From: a virus
Reading direction: 5' to 3' (one strand)
Length of the DNA: 64,000 bases
IMG/VR virus record: IMGVR_UViG_3300027859_000006
Span: 1 to 64,000 of that record
Shown: one piece after another, positions 25,058 through 35,720 of the stretch
Layout of the letters: every line of letters starts with the position of its first letter
How positions within the stretch are numbered: position 1 is the stretch's first letter
Translations under genes and position numbers: made by a program
The notes under the pieces: generated by a model
Databases searched by the model: none
Told to the model about the DNA's origin: nothing
Seen by the model: only the letters and a program-made list of their open reading frames with translations

Positions 25058-26341
25058 TTACGGGCCGTACCACCTTAAGGTTCCGGTAGCCGTACTCTCT
25101 ACAATAGTTGAATTATCTTGTCTAAACCTTACTTCAATAGTAACACCAATAGTATAAAACCCTTCAGTGTTTTGGTTTGGTCTAGTTTTAAAACCTACGT
25201 AATGAAACTGCGCAGGTATATCCTGCCATGTATTGATTTGCGCTCCGTTTATCAAAACTACATCTACTCCCTGACCTAGTCCCTCTTGATTTATTATTTC
25301 CCAATTAAATCTTACTTGACAGTTATCACGTATAAGACCGTAGCCTAGGGTATAGTCTACGGTTTCCTCCCATCCTATTTCTATTTCAGCAGGAGTGGAA
25401 CCAGTGTCTGTCCTAGATACAGCAGATTTATCATTTGGGTATTTATCAAAGTATAGGGATGTACCTGTGCCTGGAAAGTCACTTAAACGTATAGGAGGCG
25501 ACGTAGGTACTCCGTTATTTTGTGTAATGTTAGGTAAAAAGTCCCCACCCCTTACATAATCAGTTAACCTAGCAGGTTCATAGTTTGAACTAGCCGGCTG
25601 CCTACGTCTTCCGAAGAACCCAAATACTTCCGAGAACTTTATAGGTAGTCCAGTTATACCCGAAGGTATAAACTGTACGCTATCACTACTACCTGTTGTA
25701 ACAGATATATCATCATATACTGTTCCTATAGTAAGCCTATTTGTAACAGTCTGGCTAAAGGCTTGAGGAGTATTGCATCGTAACTCTACCAAATCTCCAG
25801 AATTCACTGTAGTATTAGCAGTACGCCAACTCCCGTTATTAACTCTAAAACTAAAGTAAGTACTATTGTTGATACTACAAGTGACAGGGACGTTAATACC
25901 TCTTACAGCAACTGAGCCGCAGTATACTTCAGTACCTGGGGCTCTAGAGGATATATTGGTCATATTCCAACTGTCTGGAGTATTATCATTAGTATTGAGT
26001 ACTCTTATATTAACAGTAAAGTTTCTTGTTTTACCGTTAGCAGTAAAAGTACAAACAACCGCGTCAGTAACATAGCTAGCGTTACTTTTTATTACTTTAG
26101 AGGTTGTCTGGTTAACTTCGTATAGGTAAGCAACGGTAGTATTAGTCCACACCGAAGAGTCTAAACTACCTATACCTATATTATAGTTGGAAGGGCTACC
26201 TGATTTACTACTCCACCTAAATACTATAGTGTCCCCTCTATTAACTTCTATAGTAGAACCAGGGCCTGTTATATTTATAGTATGCCCTAGTTCCGGTTCA
26301 TAATTGTGAGTAGTAGCTAAATTAACAGTTACAGTCGCCAT
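25058..26341 (-). CDS. Tail-associated beta-sandwich protein
   Basis: 427 residues, beta-rich throughout with many Thr/Asn/Ser and Ig-like strands (GDTIVFRWSSKSGSPSNY; CSINNSTYFSFRVNNGSW). The middle has LPIKFSEVFGFFG ... LTDYVRGG ... PPIRLSDFPGTG, a linker found in many phage virion proteins of tail or head-surface type. It is the last gene of the virion operon, next to the fibre genes, so it is likely a fibre tip, receptor-binding or decoration protein. Its start overlaps the fibre stop (TAATG). Confidence 0.6.
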   Translation of the reverse strand: MATVTVNLATTHNYEPELGHTINITGPGSTIEVNRGDTIVFRWSSKSGSPSNYNIGIGSLDSSVWTNTTVAYLYEVNQTTSKVIKSNASYVTDAVVCTFTANGKTRNFTVNIRVLNTNDNTPDSWNMTNISSRAPGTEVYCGSVAVRGINVPVTCSINNSTYFSFRVNNGSWRTANTTVNSGDLVELRCNTPQAFSQTVTNRLTIGTVYDDISVTTGSSDSVQFIPSGITGLPIKFSEVFGFFGRRRQPASSNYEPARLTDYVRGGDFLPNITQNNGVPTSPPIRLSDFPGTGTSLYFDKYPNDKSAVSRTDTGSTPAEIEIGWEETVDYTLGYGLIRDNCQVRFNWEIINQEGLGQGVDVVLINGAQINTWQDIPAQFHYVGFKTRPNQNTEGFYTIGVTIEVRFRQDNSTIVESTATGTLRWYGP

Positions 26342-29214
26342 TATCTTTTTAACTCCTTGATTTGTTCACTCAGATCGTTTACCGCGTTAACTAGAAGGGC
26401 CAGGACTGCCATTGGGGATACGTTTAACATACCTTCCCCGTCCTCACCTACCGCTTCAGGCAATACCTCTCTCACATCCTGTGCGATAAGACCTGCTTTT
26501 CGTTGTTTAAGGTTTACTTGGTCATATGTATAACCTGCTAACTTAGCAACCTTATCTAGAGAAGAGTCTATCTTCTCTAGGTTTTCCTTGACCCTAATAT
26601 CAGAAGTAGCAACCCAGTCATCTGCCCAGCCCTCGCCACGCACAATAAACTTAGTATCAGACTCAGTACCAGATAACTCAAAAGCGTCTCCGGAACTAAT
26701 ACCGAAAGCATCATTGCTATGTTTATAGATTAAGAACCCTCTTTGAGCGTATCCACTAGAAGCGTTATCAGAGAAAGTAATTTTAGCACCTGCCCCGTTA
26801 GTGGTAGTACGTACAACCAATCCACTATTATGATTAATTAGAATCTCACTATTAGCAACAAGCTGAGTACTGTTAATTCTTAAAGGCTCTATATACGTAC
26901 CGGAGCTTCCTGTATCATACATTCTAAACGCAAAAGGCTCCCCATAGTCGTCATTTGTCCAGAACTCCATAGCTCCGTCATTACCGTTGGTACCGATATA
27001 TCTAATACCCCCTTGGTCATTATAACCTGCAGGGTTAAAGTAAATACCTTTGTTAATTCCAGTAACTTCTATACCGTTAACTATATCTAGACGGTTGCTC
27101 AGGCTCATATAACTTCCGTAGAAGTTATTAGAGTATGTATTATTGAACCTCCAACTAGAAGTACCTAAACTACTAGAGCCCCCTGACTGATAGGGTATAA
27201 TTCCGTTAGACGTGGTTCTTATCCAATTGGACTCGCTTCCTTCTGAAGATGCCATACCTTCATAACCGTTTCTAAAAATAGCCTGCATCCTAGGTTCTCT
27301 ACTGGTATATACCTCGTACCAACTAGACCAGTTATCTGTAGTATCCCTCAGAGCTCTTGTATATAGCCTTCCCCAGCCCCCACTAGTCCATCCTCCCCAC
27401 ATCTCGATTGAACCACCTGTACCGTTACCCCACACTATAGACTCGCCATAGTTTGAAGAATGTGGTGGATTGTCAGTAGCTGCTCTAGTACCGTAGTGAA
27501 ATAGTCCGTCTCTAAGGGTGTTTCGACTGCTCGGAACAGTAGCAGTACCTATACTTCTAACTAGACTAGCCTCGTCCGAATACTTAGTCTTGGAATCAAA
27601 AGTGTAAGTGCCTGCGTTAGAGTGAGACCTCATACCGTGTAAGTACCCATCACTATCCACAGTTAAATGTATAGATCTAGAACTGGATGTTTGAGCGCTT
27701 AGTATAGCTGTGTATGTTGGGTTTAGAGTAGTACCTTGAGCAGTAACTGAGCTTACATAAATACCGGAATCTTGAGCCCCTGGACCAGTACCATTAATAT
27801 CAAAACTACCTACAAAATTTATATCTGTGTACGGGTGGGTATGAGGGGATGGAGTAAACGTAGTAGGTTTACTAGTAACTTCAGACCAAGAAGGCTTATG
27901 TTGTTCACTGTATACTTTATACCACCCAGACCAAGAATCTCCACCGCTACTACTACCACTAGTTCTAAATTGTAACTGAGCATCAGTACCATTAGAAAGT
28001 TCTATAGCCAACTGAGAACCGAACCCATTATTGTCTCCGTGTTTGAAATTAAGAACATGCCACCAAGAACTTTCTTCAACCCCTGAGTTATCAGCGTTAC
28101 CTAGACCTTGGGAGGTTGTGTAAAACCCAGGCTCTAGGGTAGAGCTGTCGTGTAGTGTGGTTCTAGATGCTCCATAGACTACAGCAGGTAGTCTAGGTTT
28201 ATCCTGTATATCAGACCATCGAATATCCATAGCATCTCTAACGTCATTAGGGGTATATACGTACGATTGTTGGCTATTTCCTGAAGAGCCCCATATATGT
28301 GTAGGTGCGCTAGACCCCCATGACCAGTTAAATGATATATTCTTAACCAGACCTAAGCCAACATCTGAAGCAGTAGGTTTATTGCCTTCGTGGTAAACCT
28401 TCTGGCCCTTATACGTAAATGTAGATTCGGACAGAAACATTACTTGGTTAAGTGCTACTGACTGACCAGCAGTAACCCCACTTTTTACTTCAAAACTAAA
28501 ACTAGCGTTAGTATTATCGTCTTTATTAAACTCTATACGTCCAGAGTTACCACTTATATCTGGTACTCCGGATACGTGGTTAAAGGTAAGGTTAGCATTT
28601 CCTTGACCGTCATTTGTAGTAAGAGCAGGTCCTCCGTTACCTAATCCACCTACCACTTGCCCACTGACATGTAAACTATTAAAAGTAACGTCAGAACCAG
28701 TATTTAACCCCTGGTTAGCAAAGTTAACGTGTGCTGTAGTTAACTGACCGTTATCAGAAACTAACTTACTCCAGGTAGGTACTTTAGGAGTAAAGATCAC
28801 AGAAGTACCACTTACTGCAATAGTTAGTAGGTCAATGTCCTGTGAGAATAAAGACCTAAACTGTAAATCTCCGCTGGCGTTGGCGTGGAACACGCCTGCT
28901 CCTGAGCCAACGTTAGAAGCGGAGTTTACTAGGCCGCTTCCGCCACCTCCGCCACTACCTGGGTCAAAGCCGTCAAACATAGCATCAATTTCTGCCTTTG
29001 TATATAGAGAGGCAGCAGGATACGTTTGGGACTTTGTATAAGCGTCAGCTTTTAATATATACCTACCATCATGGTTATGGGTATTAGCAGAATACCTACC
29101 ATCTAGGATTCCGAAGAATCCTGAGATGTTAGAGTTAATCCAGCTACCGTTAGAGTATATAAGTATATCTTGGTTCTGCGCACTAGTTATTGTAAAGTTA
29201 TTAAGAGTAGCCAT
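26341..29214 (-). CDS. Tail fibre with C-terminal S74 chaperone
   Basis: 957 residues. The body is repetitive and Gly/Ser/Asn-rich, with repeated units of the WSxWYxVYxxxxKP type (GWYKVYSEQHKPSW, SSWYEVYTSREP), typical of a trimeric fibre shaft. The last 100 residues are an intramolecular chaperone of the peptidase S74 family: SDIRVKENLEKI, which starts with the Ser and holds the Lys of the catalytic dyad, then KAGLIAQDVREVLPEAVG and a terminal coiled coil. It should trimerise and then cut itself off. A strong GGAGG precedes the ATG. Host-receptor contact is inferred. Confidence 0.8.
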   Translation of the reverse strand: MATLNNFTITSAQNQDILIYSNGSWINSNISGFFGILDGRYSANTHNHDGRYILKADAYTKSQTYPAASLYTKAEIDAMFDGFDPGSGGGGGSGLVNSASNVGSGAGVFHANASGDLQFRSLFSQDIDLLTIAVSGTSVIFTPKVPTWSKLVSDNGQLTTAHVNFANQGLNTGSDVTFNSLHVSGQVVGGLGNGGPALTTNDGQGNANLTFNHVSGVPDISGNSGRIEFNKDDNTNASFSFEVKSGVTAGQSVALNQVMFLSESTFTYKGQKVYHEGNKPTASDVGLGLVKNISFNWSWGSSAPTHIWGSSGNSQQSYVYTPNDVRDAMDIRWSDIQDKPRLPAVVYGASRTTLHDSSTLEPGFYTTSQGLGNADNSGVEESSWWHVLNFKHGDNNGFGSQLAIELSNGTDAQLQFRTSGSSSGGDSWSGWYKVYSEQHKPSWSEVTSKPTTFTPSPHTHPYTDINFVGSFDINGTGPGAQDSGIYVSSVTAQGTTLNPTYTAILSAQTSSSRSIHLTVDSDGYLHGMRSHSNAGTYTFDSKTKYSDEASLVRSIGTATVPSSRNTLRDGLFHYGTRAATDNPPHSSNYGESIVWGNGTGGSIEMWGGWTSGGWGRLYTRALRDTTDNWSSWYEVYTSREPRMQAIFRNGYEGMASSEGSESNWIRTTSNGIIPYQSGGSSSLGTSSWRFNNTYSNNFYGSYMSLSNRLDIVNGIEVTGINKGIYFNPAGYNDQGGIRYIGTNGNDGAMEFWTNDDYGEPFAFRMYDTGSSGTYIEPLRINSTQLVANSEILINHNSGLVVRTTTNGAGAKITFSDNASSGYAQRGFLIYKHSNDAFGISSGDAFELSGTESDTKFIVRGEGWADDWVATSDIRVKENLEKIDSSLDKVAKLAGYTYDQVNLKQRKAGLIAQDVREVLPEAVGEDGEGMLNVSPMAVLALLVNAVNDLSEQIKELKR

Positions 29215-32200
29215 TAATTACCTCCTCTGATATGGATGGCCCCGTTCTGGAAATCAATCATCATTTTATAGTTACCAGAATTACCTCCATGGTTGTATAT
29301 TCTGTCAACTTGAATTTCTTCAAAGAAGCCTTCGTCAGCGGCTATTGCTCTAGCCCTAACAGTTCCATCAGCAATAATGTTACCATTAATCTTTACGGCG
29401 GCTTCCCAAGTAGCCCCGTTCCACATATAAGTGTCTGTTTGACTTGGATTGCTTGAGTTATATAACGTTAGTGTGTCGTAGGCAAACACAGGCCCTACTA
29501 GGTCTTCTAGCTTATCATAAGCGTGAGAATTAGTACCTCCAGACCATACTGAAGAGTTTAAAGGGTTTTGTGTAGTACTAGCTTCATACCAGCCTGGAGC
29601 TCTCTGTCCTGTGCCTCCATCCTCTCCTGTTTCACCCTTGAATCTAGACCACGTGTAATCAGAAGGCGTATTGGATTCAGTAGCAGTAGTTTTATTATAC
29701 GCTATACCTATATAAGCTGTATTAGCTTGGGGGCTATTAGTCATGGGCGAACCGTCCGAATTAGGGCTGTACCTAATCCAAGTATACAGAGTATCACCGT
29801 CAGGACCTTGAGGACCTTCAACACCATCCTCACCTCTAAGCTTAGACCAAGAGTAGTTATAAATATTAGGGTTTTCTATTGGTGTAGTTTTATTGTACGC
29901 CAAACCTATAAATTCTTGGTCAGTAGGATCATTAGTAGTATTTCCGATAACTAGGATTTCTCGCACAGTACACCCATCGGCGCTAACTCCTGTAGGGTTG
30001 TAGATTTTTAGTACGTTATCTCCGTTAGCGGTCGTCATAGGGAACTCAAACCACTCAGTTGCTCCATCGGACGCTGTAAATCCATTACCTACTAAAGCAC
30101 CGTTTAAACTAACATAAATATTCCCTTCAGCATCTGTTAGTTTAAGTTTTAATACTACATCTTTAGCTCCGTTAGAAGTAAAGTTAAAGTCTACACCAGT
30201 ATCGTTATTGGTAGGTATTGCTTGAGTGCCGCTCCACTTATAGATACTAGAAGCGTACCTAATCCAAGTGTACGTAGTTTGACCTTCAGGGCCTTCTGGA
30301 CCCTCTGGGCCTTCTGGTCCTTCAGGACCTTCTACACCCTGAGGTCCTTGCTTGGCTATAAACAGAGAGAACACTCTATCATATGTAATAGTACCTGAAC
30401 CAGTGTCATAGGTAGCCCTAATAGTAATAGCAAACGTGTCTTTTGTAGGTACTCCGTTTGTAAGAGGAACTCCTGTAACTGTGTACGTACTTCCTGATAG
30501 TGTAACAGTACATCCATCAGCTGAAACAATAGAATAGCTAGTGCTAGGACTATTAGAAAGATCGGAAGTACCCTGGTATAGTTTGAACTGACCACTAGCA
30601 TCTGCTAAGTAGGGGTTCTTACCTTCACCATCTACTGGTACTGCTTGGTTGTCATTAGTAAGGTAAGCGTAGAATGGTTCTTCTAGACCAGCTATTTCAT
30701 CGAAAGACTTAACCTTTCCAATGTTAGTAAAATCTTTAATATTAGAAGTAGCCCAAGTCCCAGCATTAGGTTTGTAGTAAACCCTAACAACCATATTGTT
30801 GTAGCTAGACAATGCTCCGTTAGCTGTACTTATTGTAAGTTTCTTGGCGCTGTTAGGCGCTCCTGTGTACTGAGCACTAAGAACTTGAGAAGTGATATCG
30901 TTATCACTACCATCTAGGACTTGCCATACTAAGTTACTAATAAAATCGGCGTTACCATTAGTACTAGCGTTTAGATTGATTACTGTAGGGTTTTCTCTTA
31001 GGCTATTATCTTCACCCTTAAATAATACAATATTATTCGTAGCGGTTAAGCTAAGTGTAGTATATCCAATAGACCCTGGAGGTAACGTGCTAGCATCGTC
31101 TGGTAGTTCGATAGTAACACCACCAGATATTGTAAGGTTAGTACCGTCCCATCTAATGTACTTACTATCATCACCTAAGTCAAACTGGAAAGTGTTCTCT
31201 GAGGAATACCCAGCCCACATACCAGCCCCGCCTGTAGCGTATCCAGTTTTTGTACTAGTTCTAATACTAGGTGCTACTCCGTTTAGCCAGTCTAAAACTA
31301 CTGAAGCTGCAGTAATATCATTTATTACTGCTTCACCATCTATTTGCAACCTTTCTTGAACTGCATCGTAGATGAAGCTATCTCCAATAGTGACGTTCCC
31401 TGTGCCCGCATCGACGTGAAATGTCCTATACTGGCCTGCTTGCCCCCAATCTTTGTATGCGCTAATACCTTGGTCAGTAACTTGAATATTAGTAGATACT
31501 GGTGGTGTACTGTTACTTGGAACAACTTCAAAGTTAAGTGAGCCACTCGCGCCCGCAAGCAATACTACTTTAGAGTATAACCAATCTGAGTAACGTGTCT
31601 CTTCAGCACCCCAACCAACAGCACGTATTCTAAATGCGTACCTATTACCCAAAGGTATAGCAGGCATTGTAAGGTCTGTAGAACTCGCTGCTTGGCTGTA
31701 CTGTATAGCATTAGTCCAGTCTAGGGTAGATAGGTTGGTGGTATTGTTGATGCTGTCGTTGCGCACTCTCTGAATTTCAAAATGCCTTATTCTTCCAATA
31801 TCTGTTCCAGCCCAATCCCAAGACATTATTAGTTCATAGGTAGGAGTACCATCCCAACTAGTAAAAGCTTCGAAAGATATAGAGTTTAAGTTATCAGGAG
31901 CGGAAGCAGAAGATGCATATTCAATTTCTTGCAGAGGAAGTTGTAGTCCTCTATCACTTATGTCGGAATCGAAATATTCGATTGACGTTGAGCCATCTAC
32001 GAACGTCGATTTAACTCTAAATACGTAAGTCTTTCCCAATTGAAGACCTGAACTTACGCTTAGATTATAAGAGAGATTACCGGAATAAATGGGATTCCAA
32101 GTCAATCCTGCTAAACTTCCAGAATAATCTGTCGCAACTTCTATCTGGATACTGGAAACCCTAGTGTTCTCAATATTATCCGCTCCTAGTTCTAACACTA

Positions 32201-32693
32201 GATAGGGAGGAGCTGAATTGCTTAAAGAGTCAGGAGTATTAACAAGAACGTTAGTTAGGTAAGCTCCTCTAATAGAGCTAACTCTAACTGGGTCGCTGAT
32301 ATTAATAGCAGTAGACAGTCTCGAAGAGACAAGCGCATTGGAGCAAGTACCAAAGCTTTCACCTTTGTAGTTAATCTTTTTAATAGACGAACCAGCTAGA
32401 GTAGCCCCATCTGCCATAGCATCCACAACTGCCATTTCTATAACGTACTCTTGAGAGCTATCTATAGAGGGTATTGGCAGGTCAAAGAAGTTAACTTCTG
32501 CCTTATCAATTCGGTACAGTTCGAATTGAGTAGCATTAGTTATATAGTCTGAAGTACCAACAGGTACTACGTATAGATAACATGCTATAGCACTAGCATC
32601 GTAATCTACTAGGCTAGAGTGATTAACTCTAGCCTTATTACCTAGTAAAGTAACTGACACTATACTAGGGGTTTGTGGTATAATATTCTTCAT
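29214..32693 (-). CDS. Central tail fibre protein with collagen-like repeats
   Basis: 1,159 residues. The N-terminal 400 residues carry fibronectin-III-like strands (for example SVTLLGNKARVNHSSLVDYD; YELIMSWDWAGTDIGRIRHF). A Gly-x-x collagen-type stretch (GPEGPEGPEG, about eight triplets) near residue 800 is followed by repeated modules YTWIRYA...YTWSRFKGETG, each ending in a short GEDG/GPQG piece. The C-terminus (DEGFFEEIQVDRIYNHGG) resembles the end of lambda J-type host-specificity proteins. It should extend from the tail tip and join hub to side fibre. It overlaps neither neighbour by more than 1 bp. Confidence 0.65.
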   Translation of the reverse strand: MKNIIPQTPSIVSVTLLGNKARVNHSSLVDYDASAIACYLYVVPVGTSDYITNATQFELYRIDKAEVNFFDLPIPSIDSSQEYVIEMAVVDAMADGATLAGSSIKKINYKGESFGTCSNALVSSRLSTAINISDPVRVSSIRGAYLTNVLVNTPDSLSNSAPPYLVLELGADNIENTRVSSIQIEVATDYSGSLAGLTWNPIYSGNLSYNLSVSSGLQLGKTYVFRVKSTFVDGSTSIEYFDSDISDRGLQLPLQEIEYASSASAPDNLNSISFEAFTSWDGTPTYELIMSWDWAGTDIGRIRHFEIQRVRNDSINNTTNLSTLDWTNAIQYSQAASSTDLTMPAIPLGNRYAFRIRAVGWGAEETRYSDWLYSKVVLLAGASGSLNFEVVPSNSTPPVSTNIQVTDQGISAYKDWGQAGQYRTFHVDAGTGNVTIGDSFIYDAVQERLQIDGEAVINDITAASVVLDWLNGVAPSIRTSTKTGYATGGAGMWAGYSSENTFQFDLGDDSKYIRWDGTNLTISGGVTIELPDDASTLPPGSIGYTTLSLTATNNIVLFKGEDNSLRENPTVINLNASTNGNADFISNLVWQVLDGSDNDITSQVLSAQYTGAPNSAKKLTISTANGALSSYNNMVVRVYYKPNAGTWATSNIKDFTNIGKVKSFDEIAGLEEPFYAYLTNDNQAVPVDGEGKNPYLADASGQFKLYQGTSDLSNSPSTSYSIVSADGCTVTLSGSTYTVTGVPLTNGVPTKDTFAITIRATYDTGSGTITYDRVFSLFIAKQGPQGVEGPEGPEGPEGPEGPEGQTTYTWIRYASSIYKWSGTQAIPTNNDTGVDFNFTSNGAKDVVLKLKLTDAEGNIYVSLNGALVGNGFTASDGATEWFEFPMTTANGDNVLKIYNPTGVSADGCTVREILVIGNTTNDPTDQEFIGLAYNKTTPIENPNIYNYSWSKLRGEDGVEGPQGPDGDTLYTWIRYSPNSDGSPMTNSPQANTAYIGIAYNKTTATESNTPSDYTWSRFKGETGEDGGTGQRAPGWYEASTTQNPLNSSVWSGGTNSHAYDKLEDLVGPVFAYDTLTLYNSSNPSQTDTYMWNGATWEAAVKINGNIIADGTVRARAIAADEGFFEEIQVDRIYNHGGNSGNYKMMIDFQNGAIHIRGGN

Positions 32694-35600
32694 TTATATC
32701 TCTAAGTATGCCCACGGGCCGAAGCCTAACTGACTGTACCCTGGAACCTGCTTCCCCGGTGTAAGGGCTGGGTCAGACCTAGCTCTTACTTTTATTCCTA
32801 GGTTTCTAATCAGTCCAGCACTACCATGGTAAGCTTGATAATCATCCATATTGTTTTCTACGGTGTAGCTAAATCCAGTAGTTTCATCAAGAGTAGCTGG
32901 AACAATCCATTGACTGTATTGCTCACCTTCTTGGTCGAACTTAAAGAATATAACTTCGTAAGCGTTAGTAATGCTGTCTTGCGTATCCCACACTATATCA
33001 ATACTAGGGCCGAAGAACTGATTAGTAGTTCCTGGTACTCTGTTAGTTACATTTAATCCTGTTATAGGTGGAAGCTTATCTGGAAATAGCGGATCAGTAG
33101 AATTTAAGCTCTTAGATACCCAAGTACTAAACCCACCAGATGCTAACACAGCTCTAACTCGGAAAGTAAAAGTCCAATTGTCTGTCCTGCTACTAATGTC
33201 GTTTACGAAATCGTAAATCTTACCATTCTCGTCTAACCTATCAGGCTGAACTTGGATTGTTCCGCTAGTCTCATCAGGGTCTCCATTAGTAGGGCCTATA
33301 AACCATTGATACTCGTACCTTAGTATAGGTTGAGAAGCTGAAGGCTTCCACCTTAACAAGAATGTAGAGTAGTCTGGCTCTCCGGTAACTTCCCAAGAGG
33401 TTAATATCTCAAGCTGAGTAGGTGCTCTTACACCTATAACCGGAGGTATTTGAACATCAGTTCTATCAGTCTGGTCAATGTTACTATAGATTTCTGCATC
33501 GAAGTCTGTAAGGGTTAAATTAACTAGCCCATCTTTTCTAAGTGTTATAGCAGATACTCTAAGCTTTTCAGGCCCTGTAGGGAAGAATCTAGGATAGTTG
33601 AATAGAACGTTATCGTTGATCTTTAAGTAAGAGTATTTGTAATACGTAACAATGGAGAAGGTTCTGTTATATCTACTTCTCTTCAACTCTAAAGCTGCTA
33701 AATTACGTCCGGTGTAGTAGTTGGTAATATATGAGAACTCAAGTCTACCTTTCTTCTCAATACCATTATCTGCCTCTTTGTATCTAGAGTCAAAGAATAC
33801 TACGTTGTTAGCATCATAGCCTTTAGCAGGATCGGATATTCTAGCATCAATAGTGTTGTAACTATCTTTAGAGGAAGTATTCTTGGAACTAATAGCATCT
33901 TTTGTCTCAGTCCAATCTATAACCGTAGGGTTCCCATCACCGTCAGTAACCACATCATTGTTGTTCTCAACACTAAGAGTATATTTACCTCCTATGTAGT
34001 TAAGAGTACCGTTAATCTGAGCTAACATGCTACTAACATTCTTAAATACTGTTTGGTCAGTGCTAATGTGAGTGTTGCACTGGTACTTAGCTCTCGTAGG
34101 TACTAAGTTACCATGAGCGTCTTCATAAGTATTAGATAGCGTTTCCCATCCTAAGTACCTCCAGTACGGAACCCACCCAATGTCGTAAGAGTCATCCTCT
34201 TCATTTAGTAGTTGGGCAGTTTCCCAGAATGATCTTATATTAACATCATCCAAGTCTATTTGACCACCACTGTCACTAACTAGGTAATCTAGAAGCTGCC
34301 AGGCCATGTTTAGAGTATGGTCTGGTAACCCACCATTTACTGTTAAGTCTGAAGAGTCCCAAATATTAGGCTTAGAACCTTGAACTACCACTTCTATTTC
34401 TGGTAGCTCTGTTTTGTCTTCAGTAAGTTTAGTGTGTACTACTACATAGGCAGTATCTAGAAGCCTATGGTTAGTACCCCAATATTCCTCTCCAGGTGTA
34501 CTACCTTGCAATAAGAATCCTTGATTAGCTGCTATATTAACTAAGTCAGGGTCTGCTGTTTGGTTGTCCTTACCGTGATACACTGTAATGTCAATAGTAG
34601 AGGTTTCATCCTCAATAACATATTTAGTGCCGTGTATAGAAGGTATGCCTACCTGTCCAGTACCGCCTTCAGCAGCAGTTTCTAGTGTATGTCCAGCTCT
34701 CTGAGAACCTACACATATGGTAACTTCTGACTCTGCTTGTTCGTCAGGCTGTCCACAGATAACAGTTTTGTTATCTATGTATAAGTTTAAGAACCCGTCG
34801 ATTTCTCCTTCACATACAGTGTACACTGCGTATACCTCTGAAGGGTCACTAGCATCTACACCTGCAAATACAGGATGTAGTGGAAGTCGTCTAACTCCAT
34901 ACACTTTAGGCAGATAAGCAGCAGATAAGTTAAATCTTAGGTCTATTTCCCTAGTAACCTCTACTTCATACTCTACTAGACGTTTCATACCTGCTAGACC
35001 AGCTAAACCACCACGCTTTTTCATCTTATAGCGAGTCTCTTTAGCCTTATATTGGGCTTCTAGGTTAATAGCTGTGTTAGCATGCATAAAGCCTAAATCT
35101 GATGTGTGTGCTGGCTTTCTAGCAACTGTAGGGTCTGGTAAGTCTTCAAATACTCCAGGTGAAGTTTCGACACTTACTAAGCCTCGATGGGCGGTATCAT
35201 CGGCCAACCTACCTGTAACATTTTGGAAGTAAGCAAAATGGTTAGCAGCCTCCCATGTAACCTCTGACGACCCGCGTTGTACTGCCTCTTTAACAGATAT
35301 GTCTGTTATAATACCTTTAAAGTATTTAAGAGGGCCACCGTCTACATCCATGTCTATAATGTTACCATCATCGTCTAGGAATGCTCTGTAGATAGTGATT
35401 TTCTTGTGTACATAACTAACGTCGTTGGGTTGTTTTAATGCTCTGTCCAGTTCTTCTTGCCACTCACCCGCGACAGTTATAGAAATAGAGTTTACCTTGA
35501 TTCCTTGGTCTTCCTTAATATCACTAATTCGAGAAATTCTATTAGTAAGGTAAGTAACACCATTGTACTCTATAGGTGCCCCATAGTCGGTATAGTAACC

Positions 35601-35720
35601 ACTAACAGATTCACCTTCGATTGTAGGTAACTCAAGCTCTACAAGGTGAGCAATCGTAACATTTGGTTTAGTAGCTAAATACTGCAATGCAGCGTTACTA
35701 TATCCTCTATGAGTAGTCAT
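32694..35720 (-). CDS. Tail hub/tip protein
   Basis: 1,008 residues. The first 200 residues (NVTIAHLVELELPTIEGESV; YLTNRISRISDIKEDQGIKV) match the DUF2163-like hub domain seen at the base of siphovirus tails. The middle (TWEAANHFAYFQNVTGRLAD; HRLLDTAYVVVHTKLTEDK) and later parts (GGKYTLSVENNNDVV) fit lambda gpJ/T5 pb3-like hubs, and two fibronectin-like domains close the protein. It probably caps the tail tube and carries the fibres. It lies between the distal tail and fibre genes, the usual place. Confidence 0.7.
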   Translation of the reverse strand: MTTHRGYSNAALQYLATKPNVTIAHLVELELPTIEGESVSGYYTDYGAPIEYNGVTYLTNRISRISDIKEDQGIKVNSISITVAGEWQEELDRALKQPNDVSYVHKKITIYRAFLDDDGNIIDMDVDGGPLKYFKGIITDISVKEAVQRGSSEVTWEAANHFAYFQNVTGRLADDTAHRGLVSVETSPGVFEDLPDPTVARKPAHTSDLGFMHANTAINLEAQYKAKETRYKMKKRGGLAGLAGMKRLVEYEVEVTREIDLRFNLSAAYLPKVYGVRRLPLHPVFAGVDASDPSEVYAVYTVCEGEIDGFLNLYIDNKTVICGQPDEQAESEVTICVGSQRAGHTLETAAEGGTGQVGIPSIHGTKYVIEDETSTIDITVYHGKDNQTADPDLVNIAANQGFLLQGSTPGEEYWGTNHRLLDTAYVVVHTKLTEDKTELPEIEVVVQGSKPNIWDSSDLTVNGGLPDHTLNMAWQLLDYLVSDSGGQIDLDDVNIRSFWETAQLLNEEDDSYDIGWVPYWRYLGWETLSNTYEDAHGNLVPTRAKYQCNTHISTDQTVFKNVSSMLAQINGTLNYIGGKYTLSVENNNDVVTDGDGNPTVIDWTETKDAISSKNTSSKDSYNTIDARISDPAKGYDANNVVFFDSRYKEADNGIEKKGRLEFSYITNYYTGRNLAALELKRSRYNRTFSIVTYYKYSYLKINDNVLFNYPRFFPTGPEKLRVSAITLRKDGLVNLTLTDFDAEIYSNIDQTDRTDVQIPPVIGVRAPTQLEILTSWEVTGEPDYSTFLLRWKPSASQPILRYEYQWFIGPTNGDPDETSGTIQVQPDRLDENGKIYDFVNDISSRTDNWTFTFRVRAVLASGGFSTWVSKSLNSTDPLFPDKLPPITGLNVTNRVPGTTNQFFGPSIDIVWDTQDSITNAYEVIFFKFDQEGEQYSQWIVPATLDETTGFSYTVENNMDDYQAYHGSAGLIRNLGIKVRARSDPALTPGKQVPGYSQLGFGPWAYLEI

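Noticed and set aside
30270-30350. Short tandem DNA repeat near 30.3 kb
   Set aside because: It is explained by the collagen-like Gly-Pro-Glu codons of the tail fibre gene.
30892-31359. 155-residue plus-strand frame opposite the tail fibre gene
   Set aside because: Antisense shadow of a strongly coding gene, Ser/Leu-rich by complement of its codons; no ribosome site or promoter.
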